From an uncultured Lachnospiraceae bacterium (GTDB taxonomy: Bacteria; Bacillota; Clostridia; Lachnospirales; Lachnospiraceae), in NCBI GenBank assembly GCA_900553305.1, contig USDI01000110.1, positions 1-7,256 on the forward strand: 7,256 nucleotides of DNA. Direction: 5' to 3'. Positions 5,722 to 7,256 of the stretch are shown here, in pieces. How positions within the stretch are numbered: the first letter of the stretch is position 1; the number at the start of each line of letters is the position of its first letter. A program made the position numbers and the translations under genes. The notes under the pieces were generated by a model. That model was given only the letters and a program-made list of their open reading frames with translations, was not told where the DNA came from and did no database searches.

Positions 5722-5751
5722 TATGCTATCCTGCAACTTACAAATAGCATA
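5722..5751. promoter_or_regulatory. Inverted repeat between the TetR-family and PEP synthase-like genes
   Basis: TATGCTAT (5722-5729) and ATAGCATA (5744-5751) are a perfect 8-bp inverted repeat with a 14-bp spacer, starting 6 bp after the tetR-type stop codon. AGTT (5718-5721) and AACT (5756-5759) could extend it across a GCTG bulge. No T-run follows, so a terminator is unlikely. It shares TGCTA/TAGCA with the palindromes in front of the TetR-family gene and may be a further operator. Possible -10 boxes for the next gene follow at 5759-5764 (TATTAT) and 5772-5777 (TATAAA), but I see no good -35. Confidence 0.4.
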
Positions 5752-5809
5752 GCTGAACTATTATGACAATATATAAATGAAGGTAACTATTCAGGAAAGG
5801 AAACCAGAC

Positions 5810-7256
5810 ATGAGTATCAAAATGACCCTCGATTTTAGTGAAATTAAAAAGGATGACGTTTTAACCGCCGGAGGAAAAGGTGCGAATCTTGGAGAGATGA
5901 CCGCTGCCGGAATCACGGTTCCGGGTGGTTTCGTCGTAACCGCCGAAGCTTACCGGGCCTTCCTTAAAGAAAATCATCTGGAAGAAATCTTCCGCAGGGA
6001 GCTGACTGCGGCCGGAACGGAAGAAGCAAAGCTGTTAGAAGCCGCTGCAAAATTACAGAATCTCATCATGCAGGGATCACTTCCGGAAGAAGTGGAAACG
6101 GCTATTAGCGAAAAATATAATCAGCTCGGTGAACACGCACGTGTCGCTGTCCGTTCTTCCGCAACCGCAGAAGACCTGCCGGATGCCAGCTTTGCCGGAC
6201 AGCAGGAAACCTACTTAAATGTCCGCGGTATCGATGAGGTTCTTGCCAGGGTAAAAAGCTGCTATGCATCCCTTTGGGGTAACCGCGCTGTCTGTTATCG
6301 CTGCAATCAGGGCTACGATCAGCTTTCCGTCGCTCTCGCCGTTGTAATCCAGCAAATGGTCGAAAGCGAGAAGTCCGGTGTTCTCTTCACTGTAAATCCA
6401 ATTACGCACGATACCGAAGAAATGCAGATCAATGCAAGCTATGGACTCGGTGAAAGTGTCGTAAGCGGACGGGTTACTGCCGACAGCTATTTATGTGACA
6501 AAAAAGGAAACCTCAGGTCCTGCCAGATCGGTTCCAAACAGACACAGATCATCTACGCCGATGAAGCTGACGCAGACACCAAAGAAGTCCCCGTTTCCAC
6601 AACGATGCAGCAGGAACGATGTCTGAACCAACAGGAAATTACAGCACTCTGTGCTGAGGCTGTCCGTGTAGAAAACCATTATGGACAGCCCATGGATATT
6701 GAATGGGGAATCAGCAACGGATCCGTATACATCTTACAGGCACGTGCCATTACAACCCTCAAGCTCGATCATTCCGAAGAAGACTGTCTGGTTGCCGAAT
6801 ACATAAAAGACAGCACCATCAAGGGAAAAGAAAAGGAAAACATGGCTTTCCAGCTGGAGAAAATGCCTTATGCCTATCGTCCTCTGGATTATGATTACAT
6901 GCTGACCATCAATCATCAGAAAGCAAAGATCTTCGGTGAAAACGGTCTGGTACTCACCACCGATCCACAGATGGACGATGACGGCATCCAGACGCTTCCC
7001 ACCTCGAAAATCGGACTCAACAAAAACATTTTCAAGCTTCCCGGCACCTTAAAGATGCTGAAAAATTTCGATCTTTGTGCGAAGAAATGCCATGCCTTTA
7101 TGCCGGAATACGAATCTGAAATAGCAGGAATCCGGGAAATGGATTTCCGGAACAAGTCTCTGAAAGAATGCGGTGAATTTATTACTTACAGCCTGGAATT
7201 GTTAAGCCGCCTGACCTTGCACTGTCCGCAGTTTGCTTTACCGCCGCAGGCAGAAG
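5810..7256 (+). CDS. Phosphoenolpyruvate synthase-like enzyme (PEP/pyruvate-binding ATP-grasp domain), cut by the right edge
   Basis: The first 482 codons are present and open to the edge. The complete N-terminal PPDK-type ATP-grasp domain spans about 5-317: GGKGANLGEM (21-30) with Lys23, VAVRSSATAEDLPDASFAGQ (112-131) with Arg115, GVLFTVNPIT (190-199), GLGESVVSG (212-220), DIEWGI (296-301) with Glu298, and LQARAITTL (309-317) with Gln310 and Arg312. These match the ATP/Mg-binding positions of PEP synthase, PPDK and rifampin phosphotransferase. Such enzymes use ATP to phosphorylate a swivelling histidine domain, which passes the phosphate to pyruvate or another acceptor. That domain would lie beyond the edge. 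The region from 345 on (KMPYAYRPLDYDYM, then QMDDDGIQTLP at 387-397) is not the standard PEP synthase layout and resembles the substrate-binding middle part of phosphotransferase-like members. ATG 5810 has AGGAAAGG 9 nt upstream. It follows the TetR gene and may be controlled by it. The acceptor is uncertain. Confidence 0.88.
   Translation, partial: MSIKMTLDFSEIKKDDVLTAGGKGANLGEMTAAGITVPGGFVVTAEAYRAFLKENHLEEIFRRELTAAGTEEAKLLEAAAKLQNLIMQGSLPEEVETAISEKYNQLGEHARVAVRSSATAEDLPDASFAGQQETYLNVRGIDEVLARVKSCYASLWGNRAVCYRCNQGYDQLSVALAVVIQQMVESEKSGVLFTVNPITHDTEEMQINASYGLGESVVSGRVTADSYLCDKKGNLRSCQIGSKQTQIIYADEADADTKEVPVSTTMQQERCLNQQEITALCAEAVRVENHYGQPMDIEWGISNGSVYILQARAITTLKLDHSEEDCLVAEYIKDSTIKGKEKENMAFQLEKMPYAYRPLDYDYMLTINHQKAKIFGENGLVLTTDPQMDDDGIQTLPTSKIGLNKNIFKLPGTLKMLKNFDLCAKKCHAFMPEYESEIAGIREMDFRNKSLKECGEFITYSLELLSRLTLHCPQFALPPQAE

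Noticed and set aside
5716..5809. Rifamycin-associated element in front of the PEP synthase-like gene, which would mark it as a rifampin resistance gene
   Set aside because: The inverted repeat here (TATGCTAT arms) does not resemble that element, and the enzyme's substrate region is only partly visible.

Overview
The window reads as chromosomal DNA of a low-to-moderate G+C anaerobic Firmicute, most likely a Lachnospiraceae-type Clostridium. This is inferred from the protein families (MBOAT acyltransferase beside a DUF4358-like lipoprotein, DUF1538 membrane protein with a PII-like partner), the codon use, the strong AGGAG/AAAGG ribosome binding sites and the sigma-A-like promoters. No rRNA, tRNA, CRISPR array, insertion sequence or phage gene was seen. 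The genes are intact, except that the last one runs off the right edge.

Left part (1-2463). A membrane-bound O-acyltransferase gene (139-1635, minus strand) lies divergent from a small lipoprotein gene (1831-2463, plus strand). Each has a plausible promoter in the 195-bp gap. The MBOAT gene is followed by a striking long inverted repeat (51-131) without a U-tract. This part looks like a cell-envelope locus, with an acyl-transfer enzyme for an exported polymer or glycan and an anchored surface protein.

Middle part (2509-4817, minus strand). A two-gene operon encodes a DUF1538 membrane protein, probably a transporter, followed by a PII-like protein. Both proteins are internal tandem duplications: two halves with matching FDSGGV..GPMT motifs in the membrane protein, and two PII-like folds in the regulator. 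Both genes carry a small RNA hairpin that ends exactly one base before the Shine-Dalgarno sequence. The natural reading is a transporter whose activity is set by a nucleotide- or metabolite-sensing PII-like partner; the substrate is unknown.

Regulatory hub (4818-5118). The 301-bp divergent gap contains several palindromes. One is a perfect 14-bp inverted repeat laid over the predicted operon promoter. The others are a 34-bp near-perfect palindrome and a GTTAG-N6-CTAAC palindrome laid over the predicted promoter of the TetR-family gene. The last two have centres 30 bp apart.

Right part (5119-7256, plus strand). A TetR-family regulator (5119-5715) is followed after 94 bp, which contain another inverted repeat, by a phosphoenolpyruvate synthase-like enzyme (5810 to beyond the edge) with a complete ATP-grasp (PPDK N-terminal) domain. 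The TetR protein is the obvious candidate to control itself, the DUF1538/PII operon and possibly the PEP synthase-like gene. That would link a PII-gated transporter to a PEP/pyruvate-type phosphotransferase. This link is inference from layout and palindromes only.
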